Positions 7,162 to 17,000 of a stretch of 34,951 nt of DNA are shown here, piece after piece. The stretch is from Aquabacterium sp. (GTDB taxonomy: Bacteria > Pseudomonadota > Gammaproteobacteria > Burkholderiales > Burkholderiaceae_C). The notes under the pieces were generated by a model. It saw nothing but the letters and a program-made list of their open reading frames with translations. It did no database searches and had not been told where the DNA came from. A program made the position numbers and the translations under genes. How positions within the stretch are numbered: the first letter of the stretch is position 1; the number at the start of each line of letters is the position of its first letter. The DNA is taken from positions 1 through 34,951 of the forward strand of contig JAKLLB010000043.1 in assembly GCA_023150345.1 (NCBI GenBank), in the 5' to 3' direction.

Positions 7162-10100
7162 ACCGTTTTTGGCGTTTCCTGCTCGACCCACGCATGCTCG
7201 GCGTGCTGGGCCTGGCCGCACTGGCGGCGTTCCTGTTCATCGGTGCAGCGCAGTTGCAGGTGGCCCTGGTGTGGGTAGCTGTGGCGCTGGTGAGCGTGGC
7301 GCTGGTGTGGCTGCTGGTGTGGGGCGTGCGCAAATGGCTGGCCGTGCGGGCGGCTCGCAAGCTCGAAGACGCGATCGAGGACGACGCCGAACAAGCCACG
7401 CTGGCCATACGGGCTGAAGACCGCGCACCGGCAGTGGCGGTCAAGGATCGCCTGCTGACGGCCGTCAAGACCATCCGCAGTTCGCGCCTGGGCGAGCTCA
7501 CCGGTTCGGCGGCGTTGTACGAACTGCCGTGGTATGTCGTGATCGGCAACCCCGCAGCAGGCAAGAGCACGGCAGTGGTGAAGTCCGGGCTGAACTTCCC
7601 GCTGGCCGCCGACGGCAGCCGTGGCGAGGCGGTCGTGGTGCAGGGCATCGGCGGCACGCGCAACTGCGACTGGTTCCTCACCAGCGAGGGCATCCTGCTC
7701 GACACCGCCGGCCGCTACTCGGTGCACGAGGAAGACCGCGACGAGTGGCTGGGCTTCCTGGGCCTGTTGAAGAAGCATCGGCCCAAGGCGCCGATCAACG
7801 GCATCGTCATCGCCGCCAGCGTCGCCGAGCTCTCCCAGGGCAAGCCCGAAGCCGCGATCCAGCTGGCCAAGCGGTTGCGCCAGCGTGTCCAGGAATTGAC
7901 CGAGCGGCTGGAAGTGTTCGCTCCGTTGTACCTGGTGTTCACCAAGGCCGATCTGATCGCCGGCTTCGCCGAGTTCTTCGAGGACTTCGACCGTGCCGAA
8001 CGCGACCGGGTCTGGGGCGCGACGCTGCCGTACGTGGCCGACGCCAAGGTCGATGCGGTGGCGCTGTTCGACGAGCACTTCGAGCACCTGCGCGAGGGCC
8101 TCAAGGAGATCGCCCTGGCGCGCATGTCGCTTCAGCGCGGTCAGGCCTTGCCCACCGGCCTGCTGACCTTCCCGCTCGAGTTCGCGGCCGTGCAGCCCGC
8201 GCTGCGGGCCTTCGTGGCCACGTTGTTCGAGGACAACCCGTACCAGTACCGCCCGGTGTTCCGCGGCTTCTATTTCACCAGCGCGGTGCAGGAAGGCTCG
8301 GCCACCAGCCGCGCCAGCGAGGAGGTGGCGCGGCAGTTCGCGCTCATGCCCCGCCAGGAGCGCACCACGGCACGCGTGGTTGCCGACCACGGCTTCTTCC
8401 TGAAAGACCTGTTCCAGCGGGTGATCTTCGCCGACCGCCAGCTCGTGCGGCGCTACGCCAGTCGCGCCCGCCAGCGCCTGCGCCTGGTCACCTTTGCCGC
8501 TGCTGTCAGCGGGCTCGCCCTGCTGCTGGGGCTGTGGAGCTGGGCCTACCTGGGCAACCGCCAGCTGATGCAGGACGTGCAGGCCGACCTGGGCAAGGCC
8601 GTGCGCCTGCAGGCCGAGCGCACCGACCTGGCGTCGCGGCTGGAAGCGATGGAAGTGCTGCAGTACCGCATCGAGCAACTGGGCACCTGGAAGCGCGACC
8701 GGCCCTGGGGCTTGGGCTTCGGGCTCTACCAGGGTGAGGCCATCGAGCGCTCGTTGCGCCGGGAGTACTACGCCGGCCTGCGCGAAGTGATGCTGCAGCC
8801 CGTGGCGCGCGCCATCGAAGGCTACCTTGGCGAAGTGAACGCCCATGCCGATGCACTGCAGCCGCTCACGCGCCCGCCGGTATCGGGCGCGCCCTCGGTC
8901 ACCACCGCGGCCGCCGTGCTGACCGCCGCCGGCACGACACCGCCAGCAGCGGCCAGCGCGCCGGCTGCAGCGCGCGCCGCCGTGCCGTCGCGCTATGTGC
9001 AGGCCTCGACCACCGACATCGAGGACGCGTACAACGCACTCAAGACCTACCTGATGCTCGCCGAGCGCCAGCGCATGGAGCCGGGCCATCTGAAAGACCA
9101 GCTCGCGCGCTTCTGGCGCGGCTGGCTCGACAGCCAGCGTGCCAGCACACCGGGTGATGCGCTGCAGCGCCGGGCCGAGACGCTCTTGTCCTTCGCGATG
9201 GAGAACCTGCAGGACCCTGCCTTTCCCACGCTGGACAACAACTTCACGCTCGTCGACCAGACCCGCGTGAGTCTGCGCAAGGTGATGCGCGGCATGCCAG
9301 CACGTGAACGCGTCTACGCCGAGGTCAAGGCACGCGCATCCACGCGCTTTCCGCAGGTGACAGTGGCCGCGATCGTCGGCGAGCAGGGGCGCACGTCGGT
9401 GGCCGGCAGCTACGTGGTGCCGGGCACCTTCACCCGCCAGGCCTGGGACGACTACGTCGAGAAGGCCTTCAAGGAAGCCGCGCAGGGCGAGCTGCAGAGC
9501 ACCGACTGGGTGCTGCAGACAGCCGCCCGCGACGACCTCACACTCGAAGGCAGTCCCGACCAGATCCGCAAGTCGCTCACCGAGCTGTACAAGGCCGAGT
9601 ACGTGCAGGAGTGGCGACGTTTCGTGCAAGGCATCGCCGTCGTGGACTTCGGCAGCTTCGACAGTGCCGTCCAGCACATGAATCGACTGGGCGATCCGGC
9701 GGAGTCGCCCATCCGCAAGCTGCTGGCCACGCTGCACGAGCAGACCGCCTGGGACAACCCCACCATCTTCAACGAGCGCATGGGCCAGGTGCAACGGGGC
9801 TTCGTCGAGTGGTTCAAGCAGAGCATCCTGCGCATGGCTCCCTCGCGAGTGGAGGTGCGCGTCGACGTCAACGGCCCGAATGCCGGCGTGCCCATGGGTG
9901 CCATCGGTCGGGAGTTCGCCCCACTGCACAAGTGGATGACGCAACGCGACAGCAACCCGCCGCTGGTCAACGACTACCTCAAGGCCCTGGGTCAGGTGCG
10001 ATCGCGCTTCAACCAGATCAAGGCGCAGGGGGATCCCGGCCCCGCCTCGCACAAGCTCATGGCCGCCACGCTGGAGGGTCGTGCCTCGGAACTGGTCGAC

Positions 10101-11060
10101 GCCGTGCGCCTGGTGGAAGAGCAGATGCTCACGGGCATGAGCGACGCCAACCGGACCGCACTGCGCCCGCTGCTGGTGCGCCCGCTGATGCAGAGCTTCG
10201 CCGTGCTGGTGCCGCCCGCCGAGACCGAGATCAATCGCGCCTGGGTTGCCCAGGTGCACGAGCCCTTCCTGCGCACGCTGGCACCGAAGTACCCCTTCGA
10301 CACCGCCTCGCGCGTCGAGGCCGTGCCGCAGGAAATCGGCAAGGTGTTCGGGCCCGAGGGCGCGGTGGCGCGCTTCGCCAACGACACCCTGGGTCCGCTG
10401 GTCGTGCGTCGTGGTGACACCGTGGCGCCACGCACCTGGCTCGACATGGGCGTGACGCTGCGCCCCGAGTTCAGCGGCGCCTTCGCCGGCTGGGTTGGCC
10501 CGCTGGACGGCGCGGCGGCCGCCCAGGCGACTGCTGCGGCCGCCCCGGCAGCCGCCCAGACCAGCTTCCAGGTGCTGCCCCAGGGCGCGCCCGGACTCAC
10601 CGAGTACACCGTCGAGATCGACGGGCAGGTGCTGCGCTACCGAAACACCGCTGCGGCCTGGAGCTCCTTCGTCTGGCCACACCCGACCGGAACACCCGGT
10701 GTGCGCATCGCTGGCGTCACGCTGGACGGACGCACGGTGGAGCTGCTGAGCGTACCCGGTCGCTTCGGGTTGCAGCGCATGTTCGAGGCCGCCCAGCGCC
10801 GCAAGCTGCCAGACGGCAGCCACGAGATGACCTGGGCCCGCGACGGTGCCTCGGTGACGCTGCACCTGCGTGTCATCAGTCAACCCGGGGCTACCGCCAC
10901 CGCGACCACCACCGCCGCCCCCGGCGGTGCCGGAGGCTTGCGCGGCTTGCGCCTGCCGGCGGCGGTCGTCGGCCGCGACGGCGCACCGGCTGCGGCGGTT
11001 ACTGTCGCCGCCCCCGCGGCGCTGACCGCGGGCATGGGCACCACCGGGAGCACCCGATGA
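7158..11060 (+). CDS. tssM: Type VI secretion membrane-complex protein TssM (IcmF family)
   Basis: A 1300-residue protein, a usual length for TssM/IcmF. There are two membrane helices near the N-terminus (about 13-31 and 35-56) and a third at ~443-466 (VSGLALLLGLWSWAYLG). Between them is the cytoplasmic GTPase-like domain with an intact Walker A (GNPAAGKST, 130-138) and a DTAGRYS switch-like motif. The long remainder is periplasmic, including an Ala/Thr/Pro-rich insertion around residues 570-615. TssM with TssJ and TssL forms the trans-envelope channel to which the T6SS baseplate docks. The start ATG overlaps the previous stop, and the stop overlaps the tagF start (ATGA at both ends), so the three genes form a coupled operon. 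The last ~40 residues are low-complexity Ala/Gly/Thr/Val. Confidence 0.95.
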   Translation: MNRFWRFLLDPRMLGVLGLAALAAFLFIGAAQLQVALVWVAVALVSVALVWLLVWGVRKWLAVRAARKLEDAIEDDAEQATLAIRAEDRAPAVAVKDRLLTAVKTIRSSRLGELTGSAALYELPWYVVIGNPAAGKSTAVVKSGLNFPLAADGSRGEAVVVQGIGGTRNCDWFLTSEGILLDTAGRYSVHEEDRDEWLGFLGLLKKHRPKAPINGIVIAASVAELSQGKPEAAIQLAKRLRQRVQELTERLEVFAPLYLVFTKADLIAGFAEFFEDFDRAERDRVWGATLPYVADAKVDAVALFDEHFEHLREGLKEIALARMSLQRGQALPTGLLTFPLEFAAVQPALRAFVATLFEDNPYQYRPVFRGFYFTSAVQEGSATSRASEEVARQFALMPRQERTTARVVADHGFFLKDLFQRVIFADRQLVRRYASRARQRLRLVTFAAAVSGLALLLGLWSWAYLGNRQLMQDVQADLGKAVRLQAERTDLASRLEAMEVLQYRIEQLGTWKRDRPWGLGFGLYQGEAIERSLRREYYAGLREVMLQPVARAIEGYLGEVNAHADALQPLTRPPVSGAPSVTTAAAVLTAAGTTPPAAASAPAAARAAVPSRYVQASTTDIEDAYNALKTYLMLAERQRMEPGHLKDQLARFWRGWLDSQRASTPGDALQRRAETLLSFAMENLQDPAFPTLDNNFTLVDQTRVSLRKVMRGMPARERVYAEVKARASTRFPQVTVAAIVGEQGRTSVAGSYVVPGTFTRQAWDDYVEKAFKEAAQGELQSTDWVLQTAARDDLTLEGSPDQIRKSLTELYKAEYVQEWRRFVQGIAVVDFGSFDSAVQHMNRLGDPAESPIRKLLATLHEQTAWDNPTIFNERMGQVQRGFVEWFKQSILRMAPSRVEVRVDVNGPNAGVPMGAIGREFAPLHKWMTQRDSNPPLVNDYLKALGQVRSRFNQIKAQGDPGPASHKLMAATLEGRASELVDAVRLVEEQMLTGMSDANRTALRPLLVRPLMQSFAVLVPPAETEINRAWVAQVHEPFLRTLAPKYPFDTASRVEAVPQEIGKVFGPEGAVARFANDTLGPLVVRRGDTVAPRTWLDMGVTLRPEFSGAFAGWVGPLDGAAAAQATAAAAPAAAQTSFQVLPQGAPGLTEYTVEIDGQVLRYRNTAAAWSSFVWPHPTGTPGVRIAGVTLDGRTVELLSVPGRFGLQRMFEAAQRRKLPDGSHEMTWARDGASVTLHLRVISQPGATATATTTAAPGGAGGLRGLRLPAAVVGRDGAPAAAVTVAAPAALTAGMGTTGSTR

Positions 11061-12046
11061 GCCGGCCGGTGGACGTGCAGCTGGTGTACTTTGGCAAGCT
11101 GCCCGCGCGCGGCGACTTCGTTCGCAACGGCGATGCGCTGGGCCTGACCGATCGCCTCGACCAGTGGCTCACCCACGGGTTGGAGCGCATGGCCCGCGAC
11201 CCGCGCTGGAAGGAGCACTACGATCAGGCCGGCGCCGCGCACTTTGCCTTCCTCGGTGTGCGCAGCCGTGCCATCGTCGTCGGCCATCTGCTGGCCAGCC
11301 GTGATGCGTCGGGGCGGCGCTTCCCGTTCGTGACCGCCGGCCGCGCCGATGTCGATCAACCGTTGGCGTTCATGCGGCTGGCACCGCTGGCGCTGCAACC
11401 GGTCTGGGATCACCTCGCGCAGGCCAGCGCGCAAGCCCATGCGGCTGCCGATGTGGTGCCCGGGCTCAACGCGCTGTGCCAGGCGCCGGCGCGGCTCGAG
11501 TCCGACCCGCGACGCTTCCTGGCCCAGTACCACGAGTTCCTCGAGGTCCATACCGTGGGCCAGCTGCAGCAGAGCCTGCATGCCGACGGCCGCCCCTGCG
11601 ATCTGCGGCGTGCCCTGCTGGCGCTCGGCCTGCTGCTCGAGCCGGTGCCCGGCAGCGGCGTCCACCAGCTCGCCAAGGGCGTGCAGTTGCCACTGCCAGC
11701 CGACCCGCTGCTGCAGCCGCTGGCGGCGAGCCTGTGGATCGACCTGGTGTCGCCCTTTCTCGCGCGCGGCGACTTCGAGATGGCAGCCTTCCTGCCGCAG
11801 CCGGCGCGCCCCGGCAGCCCCAGTCTTGCTTTGGGCTTCTCGGGCGACTCCCCGGCACTGCTGCACGGCCTGCTCGACTTCGAAGCGCGCGGCGAGCACT
11901 TCATCGACCTGGCCGCACCCGACTGGGTCGACGATGGCGCCAGCCTCGAAGGCCCCGTGCGCAAGTTGTCGAGCTACCTGCACCAGCCGCAGCTGTCGTT
12001 GGCGCAGGCGCGATCCACCTTCAACGAAGCCTTTCTCGGTGCCTGA
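11057..12046 (+). CDS. tagF: TagF (ImpM) family T6SS accessory/regulatory protein
   Basis: A 329-residue soluble protein beginning with the family hallmark YFGKLPARGDFVRNG and continuing DQWLTHGLERMARDPRWKEH. The DUF2094/ImpM domain covers about residues 8-150. The remaining ~180 residues form a C-terminal half ending AQARSTFNEAFLG. TagF proteins are post-translational brakes on T6SS assembly; in Pseudomonas aeruginosa TagF acts by binding Fha. No PppA domain is fused here, unlike the TagF-PppA fusions of some species. The start overlaps the tssM stop by four bases, so expression is tied to TssM. Confidence 0.93.
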   Translation: MSRPVDVQLVYFGKLPARGDFVRNGDALGLTDRLDQWLTHGLERMARDPRWKEHYDQAGAAHFAFLGVRSRAIVVGHLLASRDASGRRFPFVTAGRADVDQPLAFMRLAPLALQPVWDHLAQASAQAHAAADVVPGLNALCQAPARLESDPRRFLAQYHEFLEVHTVGQLQQSLHADGRPCDLRRALLALGLLLEPVPGSGVHQLAKGVQLPLPADPLLQPLAASLWIDLVSPFLARGDFEMAAFLPQPARPGSPSLALGFSGDSPALLHGLLDFEARGEHFIDLAAPDWVDDGASLEGPVRKLSSYLHQPQLSLAQARSTFNEAFLGA

Positions 12047-12067
12047 GCGCCAGTGAACAACGTCGCC

Positions 12068-12925
12068 ATGAACATCCCGCTTCGATCCGCAAGCCCGCCA
12101 CGCCGCTCACTTCGGGTGATCCGGCTGGCCGCACTGTGCCTGGCCGGCCTGACGGCAGCGGCAACACCCGCACAGCCCGCCGGGCCACCGCCTGGACCAG
12201 CCCCTGCGGTTGCCGCGACGGTCACCGCGCCGGCCAAGGTGGTGGTGTCCGGCACCGTTCCCGACGAAGCCACGCGCGTGGCCATCCTGTCGCGCGTGCG
12301 CGAGCTCTACGGCGCCGAGCGGGTGGTCGACCAGCTTGGCGTGGGCGCCCTGGCCGCCCCGCCGCAATGGACCCAGCAGGTGCAGAAGCTGCTGGGCCCC
12401 GACCTGCGCCGGGTGAGCCAGGGCCAGATCAAGATCGAGGGCCATGCGATCGAACTCGTGGGCGCTGTCGACAGCGAGCCCACCCGTGACCAGGTGCTGC
12501 GCGGCGTGAAGTCCCGTCTGGAGTCGCCGCACTACCACGTCCACGATGCCCTGCGCGTGCACGGCAGCGGTCAGCAGGCGATCGACCAGGTCATGGCCAA
12601 CCGGGTGGTGGAGTTCGAGACCGGCAACGCGCAGCTCACACCGACCGGCCAGCGCGTGCTGGACGACCTGCTGCCCGTGTTGAACACGCTCAATGGCCGA
12701 CGCTTCGAGATCATCGGCCACACCGACAGCGACGGCACGCGTGAGAACAACCTCGTGCTTTCGCAGGCCCGGGCCGAGACCGTGCGCGCCTACCTCGTGC
12801 AACGCGGCATCCCGGCCGCAGCGTTCGTCACGTCGGGCGCCGGCCCCGACAAGCCAGTGGCCGACAACGGCACCCGCGAGGGCCGCGCGCGCAACCGGCG
12901 CATCGAGTTCCGGCTGCTGGCCTGA
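12068..12925 (+). CDS. T6SS-linked periplasmic OmpA-family protein with BON-like N-terminal repeats
   Basis: About 285 residues. A signal peptide (RLAALCLAGLTAAATPAQPA) is followed by a Pro/Ala spacer. Two segments that look like BON folds come next (VVVSGTVPDEATRVAILSRV and IELVGAVDSEPTRDQVLRGV). The C-terminal ~110 residues are an OmpA-like peptidoglycan-binding domain with GHTDSDGTRENN, LSQARAETVRAYL and the RNRRIEF ending; the Asp and Arg that hold diaminopimelate are present. It probably ties the secretion complex to the cell wall, a role played by TagL/TagN-type proteins elsewhere. A GTG at 12053 could add five residues. The ATG at 12068 is preferred, but neither start has a strong ribosome site. 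It follows tagF by about 20 bases and converges on tssA. Confidence 0.85.
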   Translation: MNIPLRSASPPRRSLRVIRLAALCLAGLTAAATPAQPAGPPPGPAPAVAATVTAPAKVVVSGTVPDEATRVAILSRVRELYGAERVVDQLGVGALAAPPQWTQQVQKLLGPDLRRVSQGQIKIEGHAIELVGAVDSEPTRDQVLRGVKSRLESPHYHVHDALRVHGSGQQAIDQVMANRVVEFETGNAQLTPTGQRVLDDLLPVLNTLNGRRFEIIGHTDSDGTRENNLVLSQARAETVRAYLVQRGIPAAAFVTSGAGPDKPVADNGTREGRARNRRIEFRLLA

Positions 12926-12936
12926 TCGTGGCCGCG

Positions 12937-12960
12937 CCCGCGGGCTTACCCGGCCGCGGG
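12937..12960. terminator. Possible hairpin between convergent OmpA-family gene and tssA
   Basis: Inverted repeat CCCGCGG (12937-12943) and CCGCGGG (12954-12960) around a 10-base loop, at the meeting point of two convergent genes. It has no clear T-run and lies partly inside the tssA 3' end, so it is only a candidate bidirectional terminator. Confidence 0.35.
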
Positions 12961-13839
12961 TGGTTGCACGCCCAGCAGCTCTTCGAGCTGGGCCAGCGAC
13001 GCGCCGTCCTTGACCACGGTGCGCAGCCAGGTGTGCAAGTCGGTGCTGCCCCAGCGCGCCGCCTTGTCGGCCAGATAGGCCACCGGGCTGTGCGGCTCGG
13101 TTCGGCGAAAGTAATCGGCCACCTGGCGCAGCTGCTGCAGCGCCTGGGCCCGGGTTTGCGGCGCAGCACCGAATGCCGCCGGCCCGCCAGTTGGCGCCGT
13201 CGGCTCGAGACCGGCTCCCGCGACAACCGCGGTGTCGGACCGCTCGTCGGCGTCAGCCGGAAGATCGGCCAGCAGTCCGGCCAGCGCCTCGCGCGCGGTC
13301 ATGAAGCTCGGTCCGTCGGCGCCCATGCGGGCATCGACCGCCTGTTGCAGCGTCAGCAGCGCCTGCAAGGCCGCTTGCGCGTCGCGGCGCGTCGGCGGCG
13401 AGCCGTGTGCGCGCACCACGTGCATCAAGGCCACCGTGCGGGCGAGCAGCCAAGCCAGGCTGCCGGCGCGCTGTTCGTGCTCGTCGCCCTCCGACAGTGG
13501 ATACAGCCCGTCCCAGTGGTGCTCGATCAGTCCGTGCACCAACTGCAGGCCCCCCGCCAGGCCGCTCATGCCCTGCTCGTGCGTGCGCGCCTCGGTCAGC
13601 CAGGCCGCCAGCCGCAGGTCTTTGCTGCGGGTGCGCAGCAGTTGCTCGCACAGCGCGGCCGCACCCTCCCAGTCGGCCACCTTCGGCTCCTTGCCCTTCT
13701 CCTTCCAGTCGCCCAGCGGCAGGCTCGCGTCATCCTCGCGGCGCAGTTCGGCGATGGCGTCGAACTCCGGGCCGAAGGTAAGGTCGTCGCCGCAGCGTCG
13801 GGTGTCGCTGATGGGCAGCAGGAGCGAGTCGGTCGGCAT
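12946..13839 (-). CDS. tssA: Type VI secretion protein TssA (ImpA N-terminal domain)
   Basis: A 297-residue protein. The ImpA_N domain fills about residues 15-115 (GDDLTFGPEFDAIAELRRED, GDWKEKGKEPKVADWEGA, LRLAAWLTEARTHEQGM, HHWDGLYP). A variable middle follows, and the C-terminal ~50 residues carry the class signature PHSPVAYLADKAARWGSTDL and LEELLGV. The short length fits the compact TssA class rather than the long VasJ-like one. TssA caps the baseplate/sheath during priming and tail growth. Unusually for this locus it is on the minus strand, convergent with the OmpA-family gene and divergent from vgrG, so it has its own promoter somewhere in 13840-14079. No obvious Shine-Dalgarno sequence precedes the ATG. 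Confidence 0.93.
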   Translation of the reverse strand: MPTDSLLLPISDTRRCGDDLTFGPEFDAIAELRREDDASLPLGDWKEKGKEPKVADWEGAAALCEQLLRTRSKDLRLAAWLTEARTHEQGMSGLAGGLQLVHGLIEHHWDGLYPLSEGDEHEQRAGSLAWLLARTVALMHVVRAHGSPPTRRDAQAALQALLTLQQAVDARMGADGPSFMTAREALAGLLADLPADADERSDTAVVAGAGLEPTAPTGGPAAFGAAPQTRAQALQQLRQVADYFRRTEPHSPVAYLADKAARWGSTDLHTWLRTVVKDGASLAQLEELLGVQPPAAG

Positions 13840-13941
13840 GGCAGTGGGGCGTCGATCGCCAACAGGGCGAGGCCGCGCATTGTGTGCGCTGCGGTCATCC
13901 GCGCAAACACCTAACGCAAGGGGTGAGCGAACAATCGGTTA

Positions 13942-13976
13942 CAGATCGCACTGCGATATTGGGGGGTGACGATCTG
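13942..13976. promoter_or_regulatory. Nested inverted repeats in the tssA/vgrG divergent region
   Basis: CAGATCG (13942-13948) pairs with CGATCTG (13970-13976). Inside the left arm lies a second palindrome, ATCGCA-C-TGCGAT (13945-13957). The position midway between two divergent T6SS genes suits an operator. The cognate regulator is unknown. Confidence 0.4.
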
Positions 13977-14034
13977 CGTTCCGATCGGGACAATGCGGCC
14001 GCTCACCTGTACCGATGGGTGCAGCCCGTCCGGG

Positions 14035-14055
14035 GTGGTTGTCGCCGACAACCAC
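14035..14055. promoter_or_regulatory. Perfect inverted repeat just upstream of vgrG
   Basis: Arms GTGGTTGTCG and CGACAACCAC flank a single C, a perfect 10-base dyad ending 24 bases before the vgrG start. It could be an operator, or as RNA a leader hairpin with a 7- to 8-base stem close to the ribosome site (GGGAG at ~14069). Confidence 0.5.
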
Positions 14056-14079
14056 AGCCCGGCACTCCAGGGAGCTTGC

Positions 14080-17000
14080 ATGTCCACAGCATCGGCAGTG
14101 GCCGATCTGGCCCAAATGGCGCACCTGTCGGATTGGGCCGACCGCCTCGACTTCACCGCGTCCTACCAGCAGCAGGGCCGCATGCTGCAGATCAGCACGG
14201 CCCTGCCCTGGCTGGCACTGCTGCCCGAACGGCTGACGCTGCACGAGGCGCTGGGCCAGCCGTTCGAGCTGGCGGTCGACTGCGTCAGCACATCGGCGTA
14301 CTTCGAGCTCAAGCGCCTCATCGGCGAGCAGATGTCGCTGCGCCTGCTTCAGCCCGATGGCTCATACAAGCCCTGGCACGGTTACGTGTTCGAGGCCGCC
14401 CAACTGGGCGCCGATGGCGGCCTGGCCCGCTACCGGCTGGTGATGCGGCCGTGGCTGTCGTTCCTGAAGGCGCGGCGCGATTGCTTCGTCTACCAGGACA
14501 TGGATGCGCGCGCCATCTGCGAAGCGGTGTTTGCCGACTACCCCCAGGCCAACTTCCGCTTCGAAGTCACCGAAACCCTGCGCCAGCGCAGCCTGTGCGT
14601 GCAGTACCGCGAATCCGACTTCGACTTCGTCGCCCGCCTGCTCGCCGAGGAGGGGCTCACCTACCACCACGAGCACGACGACTCGGGCGCGCCGCTGGCC
14701 AGCGCCACCAGCGCGCTGCATGCCTTGGTGGTCACCGACCGCAGCGCCCGCCGCCCGAAGCTGGGCGCCGTGCGCTTCGCCATGCAGCATCCCACGGCCC
14801 GGCTCGATGGCCAGCGCGACGCCGTCACCGCCTTCGGCGCCACCCGCCGCATGCAGACCCACGCGGTGACGCTGGGCTCCTGGAACTACCGCCACCTGGC
14901 CGGCACCACGGGGCAGGCGGCCACGGCGCTCGATGTGGGCGATGTGCCCGAGCTCGAGCACTACGACGGCGCCGGTGCCTACCGCTATGAAGACGCCCAG
15001 CACGCCCAACGCGCCGCCGAGCTGGCGCTCACGGCTTTCGAGCTCGACATCAAGCGCTTCGAGGGCCATGGCAGCGCCCGCCACTTCGAAGTCGGCCGCC
15101 AGTTCGAACTGATCGACCATCCGCTGTACGGCGCAGGCACCAGCGGCGGAGCGGTCGACACCTGGGTGAGCCACGCACGCGCCGACAACGCGTTCACGCT
15201 GCTGGCCATCGAACACCATGTCACCAACAACCTGGGCGCGCAGGCGGCCCAGCTGCTGCACGCCACCGAACTCGAGCACGGCACCTATCGCAACCACTTC
15301 CACGCCTGCCCGGCGGCGGCGGTGCCGGTGCCGCGACTGCACCGCAGGCCCACCGCGCCCGGCCTGCAAACGGCGCTGGTGGTGGGCATCGAAGGCGAGC
15401 CCCTGACCACCGACCGCGACCTGCGCGTGAAGGTGCAGTTCCCTTGGCAGCGCGGACGCCGCCCGCTGCCCGGCGGCCTGGGCCACGACGCCCGCTCGCC
15501 CGATGCCGAAGGCAACGCCCCGGGCACCGATGCCAGCGGCACCTGGGTGCGGGTGGCCTCGCCGGCAGCCGGCGCGAACTGGGGCGCGGTGTTCACCCCG
15601 CGCATCGGCACCGAGGTGGCGGTGGGCTTCGTCGAGGGCGACATCGACCGCCCGGTGGTGCTGGGCGCGCTGTACAACGGCCAAGACCTGCCGCCGTGGT
15701 CCGCCGGGGCCGACTCCGGCATCAACCACCCCGGCGTCATCAGCGGCCTGCACACCCACCATCTCGACCACGCCGGCTGCAACCAGTGGCTCATCGACGA
15801 TGCCACCGCGCAGCTGCGCATGCGCACCCTGTGCAGCTACACCCTGGCCGAGGTGGGCCTGGGTCACCTCATCGCGCAAACCAGCAGCAGCGCCCAGCGC
15901 GGCCCCTGGCGCGGCTCGGGCTTCGAGCTGGCCACCCAGGCCTGGGCGAGCGTGCGCGCCCACAAGGGGCTGTGGCTGGGCAGCACCGCGCGCGCGGGCA
16001 GCTACGGCTCGGCGCAGTCCACGCAGATGGATGCCGACGAATCGGTGGCCCGCCTGCGCGCAGCGCGTGAGCTGGGCCAGGCCCTGAGCCGCGCGGCCCG
16101 TCACGGCCAGGCCCACGGCCTGGCCAGCCACGACGCCGGCGCCGCGGTGCAAGCCCAGGCCGATGCCGTCGACCCCGCCCAGCGCGGCCGCCACGACGGC
16201 GCCGTGGGCGGCCAGCGCGCGCTGCAGGCCGACGCCCAGCGCAACGACACCGACGCCGTGCACGCCAGCGCCGATCCGCTGCTCATGATCGACAGCACCG
16301 CCGCGCTGGCGCTGGCCACCCCCGCTCACATCGCCGCCCACGCCGCCCAGGATTTCACCGTCCTGGCCCACGACGACCTGCACCTGAGCGCGGCCCACAC
16401 CCACAGCAGCGTCAGCGGCCGCACCACCAGCCTGTACACGCGCGACCACGGCGCCCAGCTCATCGCCGCCAACGGCCCGGTCAGCCTGCGCGCCCACACC
16501 GACACGCTGCAGGTGCTGGCCGACCAGGAGCTCACCGTCGTGAGCGTGACCGAGGACATCACCGTCGACGCCCCCCAGCGCATCGAGCTCTTCGATGGCC
16601 ACAGCTCCATCGTGCTCGAAGGCGGCAACATCACTTTCACGCTGCCGGGGCTGTACTCGGCCCACCATGCCACGCACGAGTTCATGCCCCCGGGTGGGGC
16701 GGCGGTGGATTTGCCGGCCCTGCCCAAGGGCAGCACGCAGGTGCCGCCACTCGACCTGGAGCTCAACCTGCACGACGAGTGGCTGCAGCCAGTGGCCGGC
16801 AGCCCCTACGTGGTGGTCTTCGAAGACGGCAGCCGGCGCAGCGGCACCCTCGACGACGCCGGCCATGCCACCGAGACCGGCGTGCCCAACCTGAAGGCGC
16901 AAGTCTTCTACGGCGAGCAACCCGAGGCACCCCAGCCCCGAGTGACGATGCCAGCCAACACCTTCAGCCCCGGCGGCTCCGACAACGACGAGGCCATCGC

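Noticed and set aside
5871-10883. A 1670-codon open frame on the minus strand
   Set aside because: It lies antisense to tssM and its partner gene. It exists only because GC-rich third positions remove stops, and its protein is Gln/His/Arg-rich with no family features.
14060-14080. Sigma-54-like site upstream of vgrG (GGCAC ... TTGCA)
   Set aside because: The GG-to-GC distance is 17 bases instead of 12, and it overlaps the ribosome site and start codon.
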